In this document: positions 1 through 9,328 of the stretch, piece after piece
Layout: each line of letters begins with the position of its first letter
Numbering within the stretch: the first letter of the stretch is position 1
Assembly (NCBI RefSeq): GCF_001425605.1
Contig: NZ_LMRG01000002.1
Coordinates: 167,129 to 231,128 of the forward strand
Origin: Rhizobium sp. Leaf453
Lineage (GTDB): Bacteria > Pseudomonadota > Alphaproteobacteria > Rhizobiales > Rhizobiaceae
Length of the DNA: 64,000 nt
Direction of reading: 5' to 3'
Position numbers and translations under genes: made by a program
Notes under the pieces: generated by a model
The model's database searches: none
What the model was told of the DNA's origin: nothing
Seen by the model: the letters and a program-made list of their open reading frames with translations, nothing else

Positions 1-82
1 GGCCATCGCCGGCGCCCTGAAACTGGGCGTCATTGATGTGCTTGTCACAGACAAGTTCACAGCAGCACGGCTCACGGCCTGA
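1..82 (+). CDS. SorC/DeoR-type sugar-sensing regulator, C-terminal fragment (cut by window edge)
   Basis: Only the last 26 codons are present, reading in the frame that ends in TGA at 80-82. The peptide contains AIAGALKLGVIDVLVTD followed by a short helix, which resembles the end of the sugar-phosphate-binding domain of SorC-family regulators (the ALxxGxIDVLVTD strand). Such regulators typically control adjacent carbohydrate operons, and the short-chain dehydrogenase that follows after about 50 bases could be its target or partner. The identification rests on a short motif, so the exact family is moderately certain; the reading frame itself is clear. Confidence 0.55.
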   Translation, partial: AIAGALKLGVIDVLVTDKFTAARLTA

Positions 83-131
83 TCCATCCCGGATCGACCG
101 CTGGCCTGCTGCGCTTTATGGAGGAAAGACC

Positions 132-917
132 ATGAGACGTTTCGCAGGCCAGACGGTATTCGTCACCGGGGGCAACAAGGGCATTGGGCGCGGCATCGCC
201 AAGCGCTTTGCCGAAGAAGGCGCAAAGGTCGCGATTGCCGCGATCGAAAAGGATACGGTCGAGGCCGCGGCGGTGCTCGCCCACGAAACCGGCGCCGAAA
301 TCCTCGGCCTAGTGCTTGATGTCACCGATGCAAAGGCTGTTAAGGAAGCCTATGGCGAGGCCGAGGCCAAGCTGGGCGCACTATTGGTTTCCGTCCAGAA
401 CGCCGGCGTCATCACCATCGCCAAGGTCGAGAACCTGACCGAGAGGGAATGGGACCTCAACCTCGACGTCAACACCAAGGGCGTTTTCCTCTGCTGCCAA
501 GAGGCGATCCGCCGTTTTCGGGCCAGCGGAACCAAGGGGCGGTTGGTAAACACCGCATCCGGCCAGGCCCGTCAGGGCTTCATCTACACCCCGCATTACG
601 CCGCCTCGAAATTCGGCGTCGTCGGCCTGACCCAGAGCCTTGCCAAGGAACTCGCCCGCGAAGGCATTACCGCCAACGCCATTTGCCCCGGCATCATCCA
701 CACGGAGATGTGGGACTATAACGACCGCGTCTGGGGCCAGATGCTCGGCGAATATGGTCCGGGTGAATTGATGGCGGAATGGGTCGAAGGCATCCCGATG
801 GGCCGCGCCGGCACGCCCGCCGAAGTCGGTGCCCTCGTCGCCTTCCTCGCCTCGGCTGATGCTGCATACATCACCGGCCAGACCATCAATGTCGATGGCG
901 GCCTGATCATGTCGTAA
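132..917 (+). CDS. SDR-family NAD(P)-dependent dehydrogenase (polyol/sugar dehydrogenase-like)
   Basis: A classical short-chain dehydrogenase/reductase of 261 residues. The Rossmann motif VTGGNKGIGRGI lies near residues 8-19, the structural NAG motif (VQNAGV) follows in the middle, and the catalytic YAASK motif is followed by the usual ANAICPGIIHTEM loop; the C-terminus ends in ITGQTINVDGG. The ATG at 132 is chosen because a strong GGAGGAAA ribosome site precedes it; a longer reading frame reaches upstream but its extra residues do not look like SDR sequence. It follows a SorC-type regulator and lies next to uronate genes, so it probably oxidises a sugar or polyol; the substrate cannot be read from the sequence. 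Confidence 0.85.
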   Translation: MRRFAGQTVFVTGGNKGIGRGIAKRFAEEGAKVAIAAIEKDTVEAAAVLAHETGAEILGLVLDVTDAKAVKEAYGEAEAKLGALLVSVQNAGVITIAKVENLTEREWDLNLDVNTKGVFLCCQEAIRRFRASGTKGRLVNTASGQARQGFIYTPHYAASKFGVVGLTQSLAKELAREGITANAICPGIIHTEMWDYNDRVWGQMLGEYGPGELMAEWVEGIPMGRAGTPAEVGALVAFLASADAAYITGQTINVDGGLIMS

Positions 918-977
918 CGGGCGACGCTCAAGCCTCGTTCGACAAGATTCGCGCGCTTCTAGGCAGGCGCGTGAACG

Positions 978-2021
978 TCAAACCGGTTCATCCACGAACA
1001 GCGTTTCGCCTGTTTTCGCGGAACGAAGGAGCGCATCGATCAGTCGATGCGCCTTGAGTGCCTCGTGACCATTCACGAGCGGCTGGCGATCCTCGGACAG
1101 GGCATCGAGGAAGTCCTCGTGCAGGGCACGATGGTTGTGATGGGAAAAAGCCATTGGATCCGCCCCTGCCCCTCCGCCGTCAGAACCGTCTTCAAGAACA
1201 AGCGTTCGCCCGTCCATCAGACTGATGGTGCCACGGTCGCCCTCCAGCCGTGCCGATCCCTTGGTTCCAAGGATGTCGATCCGGTCCGGGAAACCGGGAT
1301 AGGCTGCGGTGGTCGCCGAGAGCGCACCGATCGCACCATTCCCAAAGCGCAAGGTCGCGTGGACGAGGTCCTCGGTCTCCATGCGATGGGCTGCACTCGT
1401 GACCGAGAGGCAATGAACCCGCGTCGGCATACCGACAAGCGCGATGAACTGGTCGATCGTATGGATGGCCTGGGTCAGCAACACGCCGCCGCCGTCGCGG
1501 GCGAAGGTGCCACGGCCGGGCTCGTCGTAATAGCTCTGCGGCCGCCAGTTCGCCACCTGCAGGGAGGCTGAAATGATCTGGCCCAGCTCCCCATCCGCGA
1601 TCAGCCTCGCCGTCGCCGCGATCGTGGGACAGAAGCGGCGCTGGAAAGTGATGGCGAGCTTGATTCCGGTTTGCCGCGCACTCTCGACGACCTGCGCCGA
1701 GCGTTCGAGCGTCACGTCCAGCGGCTTTTCAAGGAGCACATGCTTGCCGACGCGCGCAGCGCGCTGCACCAGTTCGAGATGCGTGTTGGGCGGCGTGAGG
1801 ATGACAACATAGTCGATCGACGGATCTTCGAAGATCGCCGCCGCATCATCAACGACCGGCAGGCCGAAACGTCGCGTGAAGGCATCCCGCCGCGCTGCAC
1901 TCGGGCTGAAGGAACCGGCGACCTCAACCCGGCCCCCGAGATCGATCAGGCTCTGCACATGCGGCGGCGCTGCCATGCCGAGGCCGACAATGCCCGCACG
2001 ATATCTGCCGGAAGCGTTCAT
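978..2021 (-). CDS. Gfo/Idh/MocA-family oxidoreductase
   Basis: An NAD(P)-dependent sugar oxidoreductase-like protein of 347 residues. It has an N-terminal Rossmann fold (AGIVGLGMAAPPH), the family motif EKPLDVT near residue 95 with the conserved lysine, and a C-terminal alpha/beta domain containing GGGVLLTQAIHTIDQF, the usual HxxD region. The ATG at 2021 is preferred over an upstream GTG (2030) because GAGGTG sits at a normal distance before it. It is the third gene of the minus-strand uxuB-uxuA operon, with a 14-base gap after uxuA, which suggests a role in converting a uronate-derived or related sugar acid. Substrate unknown. Confidence 0.82.
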   Translation of the reverse strand: MNASGRYRAGIVGLGMAAPPHVQSLIDLGGRVEVAGSFSPSAARRDAFTRRFGLPVVDDAAAIFEDPSIDYVVILTPPNTHLELVQRAARVGKHVLLEKPLDVTLERSAQVVESARQTGIKLAITFQRRFCPTIAATARLIADGELGQIISASLQVANWRPQSYYDEPGRGTFARDGGGVLLTQAIHTIDQFIALVGMPTRVHCLSVTSAAHRMETEDLVHATLRFGNGAIGALSATTAAYPGFPDRIDILGTKGSARLEGDRGTISLMDGRTLVLEDGSDGGGAGADPMAFSHHNHRALHEDFLDALSEDRQPLVNGHEALKAHRLIDALLRSAKTGETLFVDEPV

Positions 2022-2035
2022 GGGCGGCACCTCGT

Positions 2036-3226
2036 CTACAGCCAGTCCGGAATTCCTGTCGCGGTCAGCGTGGTCTGGATGCCGCGCAACTCCGCCAGCC
2101 CCTTCAGGCGTCCGATGCAGGAATAGCCTGGGTTTACCTTCTTGCCGATATCATCGACGATGGCGTGGCCGTGATCCGGGCGCATGGGGATCTGCCAGTC
2201 CGCCCGGCCTTCGTCCTTTCGCCGCGCCTCCTCTCGCATCAGGCCGGCGACAACGCGAACCATATCGGTATCCCCCGACAGATGCTCTGCTTCGTGGAAC
2301 GAGCCGTCCGGCTCCTTGGTCACATTGCGCAGATGGGCGAAATGGATCCTCGGGCCGAACGCCTTGGCCATGTGCGGCAGATCGTTGGCGGCGTTCGAGC
2401 CGTAGGAACCGGTGCACAGCGTCAAGCCATTTGCGGGCAAATCGACCGCGTCGAGCAGCGCCCTCGCACTATCCGCCGTCGAGACAACGCGCGGCAGGCC
2501 GAAAATGGGGAACGCCGGATCGTCGGGGTGGATTGCCATGCGCACGCCGACCTCTTCCGCGACCGGCACGATTTCACGCAGGAAGGCAAAGAGATTTTCG
2601 CGCAGACCATCGACCGTCAGGTCATCATAGACGGCGAGCGCCCGGCGAAAGCTGTCGCGGTCGAAGACGAATTCGCGCGCCGGAACCCAGCCGATGAGAT
2701 TGTTTTCCAGCCGGGCGAGATCGCTCTCGCTCATCGCCGCAAGGCGTTTGTGCGCTTCGGCGATCCGTTCCGGCGGATGCTCGCCCTCCGCGCCCTTCCG
2801 CTTCAGAACCAACAGGTCATAGGCACAGAAATCGACGATATCGAAGCGCAGCGCGTCGCCGCCATGCGGCATCGGGGCGTGCAGGTCGGTCCGCGTCCAG
2901 TCGGTGATCGCCATGAAATTGTAGCAGAGCGTCTTGATGCCCGCGGCCGCGATCGCCCGCACCGATTGCTTGTAGTTCTCGATATAATCCTTGTAACGGC
3001 CGGAGCGTGTCTTGATGTCCTCGTGCACGATGATGCTCTCGACGACATCCCAGGTTAGCCCCGCCGCCTCGATTTCTGCCTTGCGTTTGGCGATCTCGTC
3101 CGCCGGCCAGGCGCGGCCATCATTGAGGTGGTGCAGCGCACTGACAATACCGCTCGCACCCGCCTGATGCACATGGGCGAGCTTCACCGTGTCGTCCGGC
3201 CCAAACCAGCGCCAGGTCTCCTTCAT
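2036..3226 (-). CDS. uxuA: Mannonate dehydratase UxuA
   Basis: Converts D-mannonate to 2-keto-3-deoxygluconate (KDG), the last step shared by glucuronate catabolism before KDG kinase. The 396-residue length matches the UxuA family (about 394). Recognisable family sequence includes the start [48 protein letters not shown] and MRPDHGHAI, carrying the metal-binding Cys/His/Asp positions. The start overlaps the uxuB stop by four bases (ATGA), so the two are translationally coupled. It lies in the minus-strand operon uxuB-uxuA-Gfo/Idh, divergent from uxaC, which supplies the first step of the same pathway. Confidence 0.97.
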   Translation of the reverse strand: MKETWRWFGPDDTVKLAHVHQAGASGIVSALHHLNDGRAWPADEIAKRKAEIEAAGLTWDVVESIIVHEDIKTRSGRYKDYIENYKQSVRAIAAAGIKTLCYNFMAITDWTRTDLHAPMPHGGDALRFDIVDFCAYDLLVLKRKGAEGEHPPERIAEAHKRLAAMSESDLARLENNLIGWVPAREFVFDRDSFRRALAVYDDLTVDGLRENLFAFLREIVPVAEEVGVRMAIHPDDPAFPIFGLPRVVSTADSARALLDAVDLPANGLTLCTGSYGSNAANDLPHMAKAFGPRIHFAHLRNVTKEPDGSFHEAEHLSGDTDMVRVVAGLMREEARRKDEGRADWQIPMRPDHGHAIVDDIGKKVNPGYSCIGRLKGLAELRGIQTTLTATGIPDWL

Positions 3227-4710
3227 GCCAGCAACTCCTTCAATGTGGCTTCCGCGCCATGACGCCGAAGCGAATCGAGATGGTCCGCAGCAATCCGGAC
3301 CAGCGTATCGCGATGGGGCGATCCCGCCGCGAAACCGGCGGCCTCGAAAGCCGCGGAGACTGTCTGCAGCGCATCGGCATTCCGCGCGAATATTGCCTCA
3401 AGTGCCGCGTCCAGCGGATCGGTGAAATGATTGGCGGGCAAGGTTCGCCCACGCGCCAACGCCGCCGCGAGCCATGCCGCTGGAGCCAGCATCAGATGCC
3501 GGACCGAGCCACCTGCCGCCAACCGTTCCAGTGCAACCGCGATGATGCGCTGAGGCAGTTTCTGGCTGCCATCATTGGCGATCTGTGCCGTGCGATGCCG
3601 CAGCGCGGGATTGTCGTAGCGCTTTTCAAGCTGCGCGGTATAGGCAACCGGGTTCAGGCCGGCATCCGCCGGAAGCGACGGGATCGCTTCTGCCCAGAGC
3701 CTTGCCACGAAACGCCGGATCAGCGGATCGGAGAATGCGTCAGAAACCGTAGGCTTACCGAGCAGCAGGCCGAGATAGGCAATGGACGAGTGCGAGCCGT
3801 TGAGCAGGCGCAACTTCATCTCTTCGAAGGGCGCGACATCCCCGACCATTTGGACGCCGAACCGTTCCCACTGTGGGCGGCCGGCCGGAAAATCATCCTC
3901 CACCACCCATTGCAGGAACGGCTCGGTCGTCACCGGCCAGGCGTCGTCAACACCGAGCCTTTCGGCAATACGGGCGCGATCCTCGTCGGTCGTTGCCGGA
4001 ACGATGCGGTCCACCATGCTGGAAGGGCAGGCAATTTCACGCTCCACGAATGCGCCGAGTTCCGCATTGCGCGCCTTTGCAAAGGTGACGAGAAGCCGCT
4101 TCAGAGTGGCGCCGTTGGAGGGAAGGTTGTCGCACGAAAGGATGGTGAACGGCGCTGATCTTGCCGCCCTTCGGCGCGCGATCGCCTCGGCTAGAAAGCC
4201 ATGGATCGTGCGTGGCTTGGAGGGATTGGCAAGGTCCCAGACGATATCGGGATGGTTCAGGTCGAGGTCTCCCGTCGAAGCCCGCAGATAGGCCTTCTCC
4301 GTCACCGTCAGCGTGACGATCCTGATATGCGGGGCACTCATGACGTCAAGCAAAACGCCGGGATCGTCAGGCGCGACCAGAGTCTCCAGCAAAGAGCCGA
4401 TCACCCGCAGCCGTTCGCCATCACCGTCGACGATCGACAGCGTGTAAAGACCGTCCTGTGGAGCCAGCGCATCCCGCGTATCGGCGCTGCGAAGCGAGGC
4501 GCCGACGATGCCCCATTCCGTCTCGCCGCTTTTCATACAGTCATCGACAAAGGTCGCCTGATGCGCGCGGTGGAAGGCGCCAAGTCCGAGATGCACCATG
4601 CCCGGCAGGACCGCAGTCCTGTCATAGGAAGGCCGCGAGACATCGGCAGGCAGGTTTGGAAGTGTCCTGCTAGCGAGGCGCGCGCGAGGCGCCACAAGAT
4701 GATCCGTCAT
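3223..4710 (-). CDS. uxuB: D-mannonate oxidoreductase / fructuronate reductase (mannitol dehydrogenase family)
   Basis: Reduces D-fructuronate to D-mannonate with NADH. The 495-residue protein has the long-chain polyol dehydrogenase layout: an N-terminal cofactor domain with [18 protein letters not shown], the motifs [17 protein letters not shown] and MVDRIVPAT in the middle, and the catalytic helix [16 protein letters not shown]. The start at 4710 is fixed by GGGAGGAG eight bases upstream; about 39 further upstream codons in the open frame lie in the promoter region and look non-coding. It is first in its operon and divergent from uxaC across about 150 bases, so both sides are probably controlled together. 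Confidence 0.95.
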   Translation of the reverse strand: MTDHLVAPRARLASRTLPNLPADVSRPSYDRTAVLPGMVHLGLGAFHRAHQATFVDDCMKSGETEWGIVGASLRSADTRDALAPQDGLYTLSIVDGDGERLRVIGSLLETLVAPDDPGVLLDVMSAPHIRIVTLTVTEKAYLRASTGDLDLNHPDIVWDLANPSKPRTIHGFLAEAIARRRAARSAPFTILSCDNLPSNGATLKRLLVTFAKARNAELGAFVEREIACPSSMVDRIVPATTDEDRARIAERLGVDDAWPVTTEPFLQWVVEDDFPAGRPQWERFGVQMVGDVAPFEEMKLRLLNGSHSSIAYLGLLLGKPTVSDAFSDPLIRRFVARLWAEAIPSLPADAGLNPVAYTAQLEKRYDNPALRHRTAQIANDGSQKLPQRIIAVALERLAAGGSVRHLMLAPAAWLAAALARGRTLPANHFTDPLDAALEAIFARNADALQTVSAAFEAAGFAAGSPHRDTLVRIAADHLDSLRRHGAEATLKELLA

Positions 4711-4860
4711 GGCTCCTCCCATTCGGCTGGACGGCAGATGTGCCCGAACGACCCCTGTATCGTCAAGGCAAAAGTCATCATACGACTGACGTTTTTTTGT
4801 ATGTTGACATGATCTCTTTTTCACCATACCAAATTCAGCGCCGAAGGAGGAGCGGCCGTT
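4711..4860. promoter_or_regulatory. Divergent uxuB/uxaC control region with candidate GntR-type operator and promoter
   Basis: This is the only non-coding stretch between the two uronate operons. On the plus strand a TTGACA hexamer (4804-4809) is followed at roughly 15-17 bases by CATACC/TACCAA, a plausible promoter for uxaC. It overlaps TTGTATGTTGACATGAT (4797-4813), whose TTGTAT half and ATGT-TG-ACAT centre resemble FadR/UxuR-type GntR operators. A GntR/FCD regulator gene lies in this locus at 9.3 kb, so operator function is a reasonable inference but untested. Confidence 0.45.
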
Positions 4861-6270
4861 GTGATGACCCTTGTTGCACGAGATTTACTGTTTCCGGGTG
4901 ATGAAGCTTCCCGTGCCGTGGCACGGTCGCTGTACGCCGCGATCCGAGACCTGCCGATCATCAGTCCGCATGGCCATACCGATCCGAGCTGGTATGCCGA
5001 GAACAAGCGCTTTTCCGATCCCGCCCAGCTTCTGATCGTTCCCGACCACTATATTTTCCGGATGCTTTTCAGCCAGGGAATCCGGCTCGAAGACCTTGGC
5101 GTGCCGCCCCTCGACGGATCGCCGGTCGAGACGGACGGTCGGCGCATCTGGAACCTCTTTGCGAAAAACTATCATCTCTTTCGCGGCACGCCGACTCGGC
5201 TATGGCTGGACTATACCTTTGCCAATCTGTTCGGCCTGACCGCACCGCTGACAGCCGACAACGCTGACACTTACTATGACACGATTGCCGCGTTGCTGGA
5301 AACAGACGCATTCCGCCCGCGCGCCCTGTTCGAGCGCTTCAATATCGAAGCCATCTCGACAACGGACGGCGCGCTCGACGAACTGAAGTGGCATGCCATG
5401 ATCCGGGACAGCGGCTGGAAAGGCCGCGTGGTTCCAGCCTATCGCCCGGATTCCGTGATCGATCCGGATTTCGAAGGTTTTCTCTCAAACCTCAACACAC
5501 TCGGCGAGATCAGCGGCTGCGATACCGGGACATGGCAGGGATATCTGGACGCGCACAGGAATCGCCGCGACTATTTCAAATCTTTCGGCGCGACCGCGAC
5601 GGATCATGGCTTCGCCTCGGCGCAAACAGCCAATCTCGACACAGGTGAGGCTTCCCGCCTGTTCGACAAGGTGCGTACCGGTGGTGCCGACGATGCGGAG
5701 CGCACACTGTTTCGTGCGCAGATGTTAACCGAAATGGCAAAGATGAGCGCCGACGACGGTCTCGTCATGCAGATTCATCCCGGCTCCTGGCGCAACCATT
5801 CGCCGGCCGTCTTCCAGAAATTCGGCCGTGACAAAGGTTTCGATATCCCGACGCAGACGGACTATGTCCGCTCGCTCAAGCCTTTGCTGGATGCTGTTGG
5901 CACCGATCCGCGCGTCTCGGTCATTCTCTTCACGCTCGACGAAACCAGCTATGCGCGCGAACTTGCGCCGCTGGCTGGCGTTTATCCTGCCCTCAAGCTC
6001 GGCCCCGCCTGGTGGTTCCACGACAGCCCGGAAGGCATGCGCCGCTTCCGCGAAATGACGACGGAGACCGCCGGCTTCTACAACACGGTCGGGTTCAACG
6101 ACGACACCCGGGCCTTCCCATCCATTCCGGCACGACACGACGTCGCGCGCCGGGTCGACTGCGCTTTCCTTGGGCGGCTTGTTGCTGAACATCGCCTTCG
6201 GGAAGAGGAGGCGCATGAGCTGGCGCACGAGCTCACCTATGGCCTCGTCAAGAGGGCATACAATCTGTGA
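4861..6270 (+). CDS. uxaC: Glucuronate (uronate) isomerase UxaC
   Basis: Interconverts D-glucuronate with D-fructuronate and D-galacturonate with D-tagaturonate. The 469 residues match the family length (about 470). Near the N-terminus SPHGHTDPSWYAENKRFSDP carries the metal-site histidines of the amidohydrolase-like barrel; WLDYTFANLFGL, STTDGALDELKWH and LKLGPAWWFHDSPEG are typical of the alphaproteobacterial form. Two starts are possible, GTG 4861 and ATG 4864; AGGAGGAG at 4845-4852 gives better spacing to the GTG. It begins the plus-strand operon that continues into the TRAP transporter, with uxuB-uxuA opposite completing the route to KDG. Confidence 0.96.
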   Translation: MMTLVARDLLFPGDEASRAVARSLYAAIRDLPIISPHGHTDPSWYAENKRFSDPAQLLIVPDHYIFRMLFSQGIRLEDLGVPPLDGSPVETDGRRIWNLFAKNYHLFRGTPTRLWLDYTFANLFGLTAPLTADNADTYYDTIAALLETDAFRPRALFERFNIEAISTTDGALDELKWHAMIRDSGWKGRVVPAYRPDSVIDPDFEGFLSNLNTLGEISGCDTGTWQGYLDAHRNRRDYFKSFGATATDHGFASAQTANLDTGEASRLFDKVRTGGADDAERTLFRAQMLTEMAKMSADDGLVMQIHPGSWRNHSPAVFQKFGRDKGFDIPTQTDYVRSLKPLLDAVGTDPRVSVILFTLDETSYARELAPLAGVYPALKLGPAWWFHDSPEGMRRFREMTTETAGFYNTVGFNDDTRAFPSIPARHDVARRVDCAFLGRLVAEHRLREEEAHELAHELTYGLVKRAYNL

Positions 6271-6317
6271 AGTCATGACTGCAACAGCGGGCTCAGCTCG
6301 CCAACTGGGAGGAGAAA

Positions 6318-7295
6318 ATGTTGCAAATCACCAAACTCTGGACGGGCGTCGCGCTCGCTTCCTTGCTGATGCTGGGCACGGCATCGGCCGAAACCGTGCT
6401 GAAATCATCGGACACGCATCCGGACGGCTATCCGACGGTCGAGGGCGTCAAGTATTTCGGCGAACTCGTCAAGGAGCGCACCGGCGGCCGCTATGCGATC
6501 GAGGTCTATCACTCCGCCCAGCTGGGCGAGGAAAAGGACACGATCGAACAGGTCCGCTCCGGCGTCATCGAACTCAACCGCGTGTCCATGGCGCCGTTCA
6601 ACGGCACGGTGAAGGAGTCTATCGTTCCGGCGCTGCCCTACATCTTCCGATCGGAAGAGCACATGCACAAGGTCATGGATGGAGCCATCGGCGACCAGAT
6701 CAAGGCGGCGTTCGAGCCGGCCGGTCTCGTCGCGCTCGCCTTCTATGATGCAGGCGCACGCTCCTTCTACAATTCGAAGATGCCGATCAAGACCGTGGCC
6801 GACATGAAGGGCCTGAAGTTCCGCGTCATCCAGTCCGACATCTTCGTCGATATGGTCGCCGCCCTCGGTGCCAATGCGACCCCGATGCCTTACGGCGAAG
6901 TCTATTCCTCGATCGAGACCGGCGTTATCGACGGTGCGGAAAACAACTTCCCGAGCTTCGACACCGCCAAACACTACGAAGTCGCCAAGAACTACTCGCT
7001 GGATGAACACACGATCCTTCCGGAAGTGTTCGTCATGAACAAGGCCGCCTTCGACAAGCTGACGCCGGAAGATCAGGAAATCTTCAAGCAGGCCGCCAAG
7101 GACAGCGTTGCCAAGCAGCGTGAGCTGTGGGCCGCCAAGACGCAGGAATCGCGCGGCAATGTTGAAAAGGCCGGCGCCGCCATCAACGAAGTCGAAAAGC
7201 AGGGCTTCATCGATGCCATGAAGCCCGTCTACGAAAAGCATATCACCGACGAAGTCCTGAAAAAGCTCGTCGCGGACGTGCAGGCCGTCCAGTAG
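6318..7295 (+). CDS. dctP: TRAP transporter substrate-binding protein DctP (uronate type)
   Basis: Periplasmic receptor of a tripartite ATP-independent transporter. Residues 1-24 form a signal peptide ending ASA before ETVLKSS. The mature part has the DctP fold signatures AQLGEEKDTIEQVRSGVIEL, the carboxylate-binding arginine in GLKFRVIQSDIF, and PYGEVYSSIETGVIDGAENN. A GGGAGGAG ribosome site lies a few bases before the ATG. It is encoded between uxaC and the membrane subunits, which points to a hexuronate or unsaturated uronate ligand; the conserved arginine fits a carboxylate. The closest well-known relatives by appearance are uronate TRAP receptors, but the exact ligand is an inference. 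Confidence 0.92.
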   Translation: MLQITKLWTGVALASLLMLGTASAETVLKSSDTHPDGYPTVEGVKYFGELVKERTGGRYAIEVYHSAQLGEEKDTIEQVRSGVIELNRVSMAPFNGTVKESIVPALPYIFRSEEHMHKVMDGAIGDQIKAAFEPAGLVALAFYDAGARSFYNSKMPIKTVADMKGLKFRVIQSDIFVDMVAALGANATPMPYGEVYSSIETGVIDGAENNFPSFDTAKHYEVAKNYSLDEHTILPEVFVMNKAAFDKLTPEDQEIFKQAAKDSVAKQRELWAAKTQESRGNVEKAGAAINEVEKQGFIDAMKPVYEKHITDEVLKKLVADVQAVQ

Positions 7296-7308
7296 GCCCG
7301 CTGAATTT

Positions 7309-7335
7309 CCCCTCCCGCGCAATGTGCGGGAGGGG
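7309..7335 (+). terminator. Intercistronic hairpin between dctP and dctQ
   Basis: A perfect 10-bp stem, CCCCTCCCGC (7309-7318) with GCGGGAGGGG (7326-7335), closes a 7-base loop and is followed by TTTCG rather than a long T run. In TRAP and ABC operons such a structure after the binding-protein gene commonly keeps receptor mRNA more abundant than permease mRNA. It probably acts as a partial terminator or as a barrier to 3' exonucleases. Confidence 0.7.
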
Positions 7336-7418
7336 TTTCGCCTGTGCGCAACACTGTCCGGGACCCGTCGGGTCCACTCCTTTCCGAAAACCGGAAAGGT
7401 CAGGAGACGCTGAAACCC

Positions 7419-8033
7419 ATGTCTATCCAAATCAGAACAGGCGTACCCATACTGACGAAGATCAACACGGCCGCGCTTTACATCGCTGGCGTGGGGCTGG
7501 TCGTCATGACGGCGATCGTCGCATGGCAGGTTTTCTGCCGCTATGTGCTCAACGATTCCCCAAGCTGGACCGAGGCCGGAGCCGTGATCCTCATGAGCTG
7601 GTTCATCTTTCTTGGCGCCGCCGTCGGTGTTCGCGAAAACAACCACATGGGATTTGACGTGCTGCTCTACGTCCTGCCGCCTGCCGGCAAGAAGTGGCTG
7701 CGGATGATTTCCGACATCGTCATCTTCGTGTTCGGGCTGGGGATGGTCTGGTATGGCGGCAATCTCGTCGGCCTGACCTGGGCAACGACGCTACCGGCGC
7801 TCGGCATATCCGGCGCATGGGATTACGCCCCGCTGATCGGTGGCGGCGCCCTCATCACACTATTCGCCCTTGAGCGTATCGTCCTGAGAGCCACCGGCGC
7901 CCCGATCGATGATGCGCTGGATGAAATGGCGCCGACAGAAATCGCCGTCGAACTTGAAAATATCGATGATGTCCGCAACGACGCCGCAGATTTTGCGGCC
8001 AAGGACAAGCCCGGCGTGGCGAAGGGGAATTGA
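7419..8033 (+). CDS. dctQ: TRAP transporter small permease subunit DctQ
   Basis: Small membrane subunit of the TRAP system, 204 residues with four hydrophobic segments. Typical DctQ sequence includes ALYIAGVGLVVMTAIVAWQVFCRYVLNDSPSWTEAGAVILMSWFIFLGAAVGVRENNHMGFDVL. The last 50 residues are a charged cytoplasmic tail that is longer than usual. The ATG at 7419 follows AGGAG; upstream in-frame residues contain the hairpin region and are rejected. It is separated from dctM by four bases, so they are co-transcribed. Confidence 0.92.
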   Translation: MSIQIRTGVPILTKINTAALYIAGVGLVVMTAIVAWQVFCRYVLNDSPSWTEAGAVILMSWFIFLGAAVGVRENNHMGFDVLLYVLPPAGKKWLRMISDIVIFVFGLGMVWYGGNLVGLTWATTLPALGISGAWDYAPLIGGGALITLFALERIVLRATGAPIDDALDEMAPTEIAVELENIDDVRNDAADFAAKDKPGVAKGN

Positions 8034-8037
8034 TACG

Positions 8038-9318
8038 ATGGAACTCTGGATCCTGTTCGGCACCTTCACGCTGCTGATGCTGATTGGAACGCCGATCGCC
8101 TTCTGCCTCGGCATTTCCAGTCTCGCAACCGTCGTCTACATGGGCCTGCCGCCGCTGGTCGTGTTCCAGCGCATGAATTCAGGCATGAGCGTCTTCTCCA
8201 TGCTCGCCATTCCCTTCTTCATCTATTCCGGCGACCTCATGGTCAGGGGCGGCATTGCCGGGCGCATCGTCGCCTTCGCGGCCTCCATCGTCGGGCATCT
8301 GCGCGGTGGTCTCGGGCAGGTCAACATCCTGACCTCCACTCTGTTCGGTGGTATTTCCGGCTCGGCCGTCGCCGAAGCGGCCGCCGTTGGCGGCTTGATG
8401 ATCCCACAAATGAAAGCGCGCGGTTACGGTGCCGACTATGCGGTCAACGTCACTTCGATGGCGGCGCTGATCGCGCTGCTGCTGCCGCCGTCACACAACA
8501 TGATCATCTACTCCATCTCGGCGGGCGGCAAGATTTCGATCGCCGACCTGTTCACGGCCGGCATCGTCCCTGGCCTGCTCTTCGCCGCCGTCCTGATGGT
8601 CACGGCCTATATCGTTGCGCGCAAGCGCGGCTATCCGACCGAGAAGTTTCCCGGCTTCGCGACCGCACTGCATCTGCTGGCCGTTGCGATCCCCGGCCTC
8701 ATGCTGATCGCCATCATTTTCGGCGGCGTGCGCTCAGGCATCTTCACGGCAACGGAGAGTTCGTGCGTTGCCGTGATCTACGCCCTGCTCGTCACGCTTC
8801 TCATCTACCGGCAGCTCAGCTGGGCGGACTTCGTCCATGCGACGATGGGCGCGGTGCGCACCACGGCGATGGTTCTGCTGATCATCGGTTGCGCGGCTGC
8901 CTTCTCCTGGCTCATGGCATTCCTCAGGGTTCCGGCAACGCTGGTTGCCTGGATGCAGACCCTGTCGGACAATCCGATCATGATCCTGCTGCTGCTTAAC
9001 GTCCTGATGCTGGTGCTTGGCACCTTCATGGACATGGGTCCGACGATCATCATCACCACGCCGATTTTCCTGCCGATCGCAACCGCCTACGGTATCGATC
9101 CCGTGCATTTCGGCGTGATCATGATCTTGAACTACGGTATCGGGCTGAATACGCCACCGGTCGGCGGCGTACAGTTCGTGGCGTGTGCGGTCGGAAAGAT
9201 ATCGGTTTGGGAAGCCATGCGCTCGATCTGGCCATTTTACGGCGCCGGCATCGTTGTGCTGCTGCTGGTCACGTATATACCAGCCCTGTCGCTCTGGCTG
9301 CCGAGCGTCTTCAAATAG
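8038..9318 (+). CDS. dctM: TRAP transporter large permease subunit DctM
   Basis: The transport channel of the TRAP system, driven by the sodium or proton gradient. It has 426 residues and about 12 membrane segments. Family signatures are IPFFIYSGDLMVRGGIAGRIV, TSTLFGGISGSAVAEAAAVGGLMIP, LLPPSHNMIIYSI and LNYGIGLNTPPVGGVQF. The ATG lies just after the dctQ stop. A longer open frame overlaps dctQ in another phase and is rejected because its N-terminus lacks membrane character. The GntR gene follows after 10 bases, so the regulator is probably in the same transcript. Confidence 0.95.
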   Translation: MELWILFGTFTLLMLIGTPIAFCLGISSLATVVYMGLPPLVVFQRMNSGMSVFSMLAIPFFIYSGDLMVRGGIAGRIVAFAASIVGHLRGGLGQVNILTSTLFGGISGSAVAEAAAVGGLMIPQMKARGYGADYAVNVTSMAALIALLLPPSHNMIIYSISAGGKISIADLFTAGIVPGLLFAAVLMVTAYIVARKRGYPTEKFPGFATALHLLAVAIPGLMLIAIIFGGVRSGIFTATESSCVAVIYALLVTLLIYRQLSWADFVHATMGAVRTTAMVLLIIGCAAAFSWLMAFLRVPATLVAWMQTLSDNPIMILLLLNVLMLVLGTFMDMGPTIIITTPIFLPIATAYGIDPVHFGVIMILNYGIGLNTPPVGGVQFVACAVGKISVWEAMRSIWPFYGAGIVVLLLVTYIPALSLWLPSVFK

Positions 9319-9328
9319 GGAACAGGTG

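Noticed and set aside
918..977. Possible terminator between the SDR and Gfo/Idh genes
   Set aside because: The GCGCGC-rich stretch gives only a short imperfect stem without a T run, so I did not list it.
6405..7646. Minus-strand open frame of 413 codons across dctP and the start of dctQ
   Set aside because: It reads through the intercistronic hairpin and opposes two clear TRAP genes; composition is typical of a GC-rich shadow.
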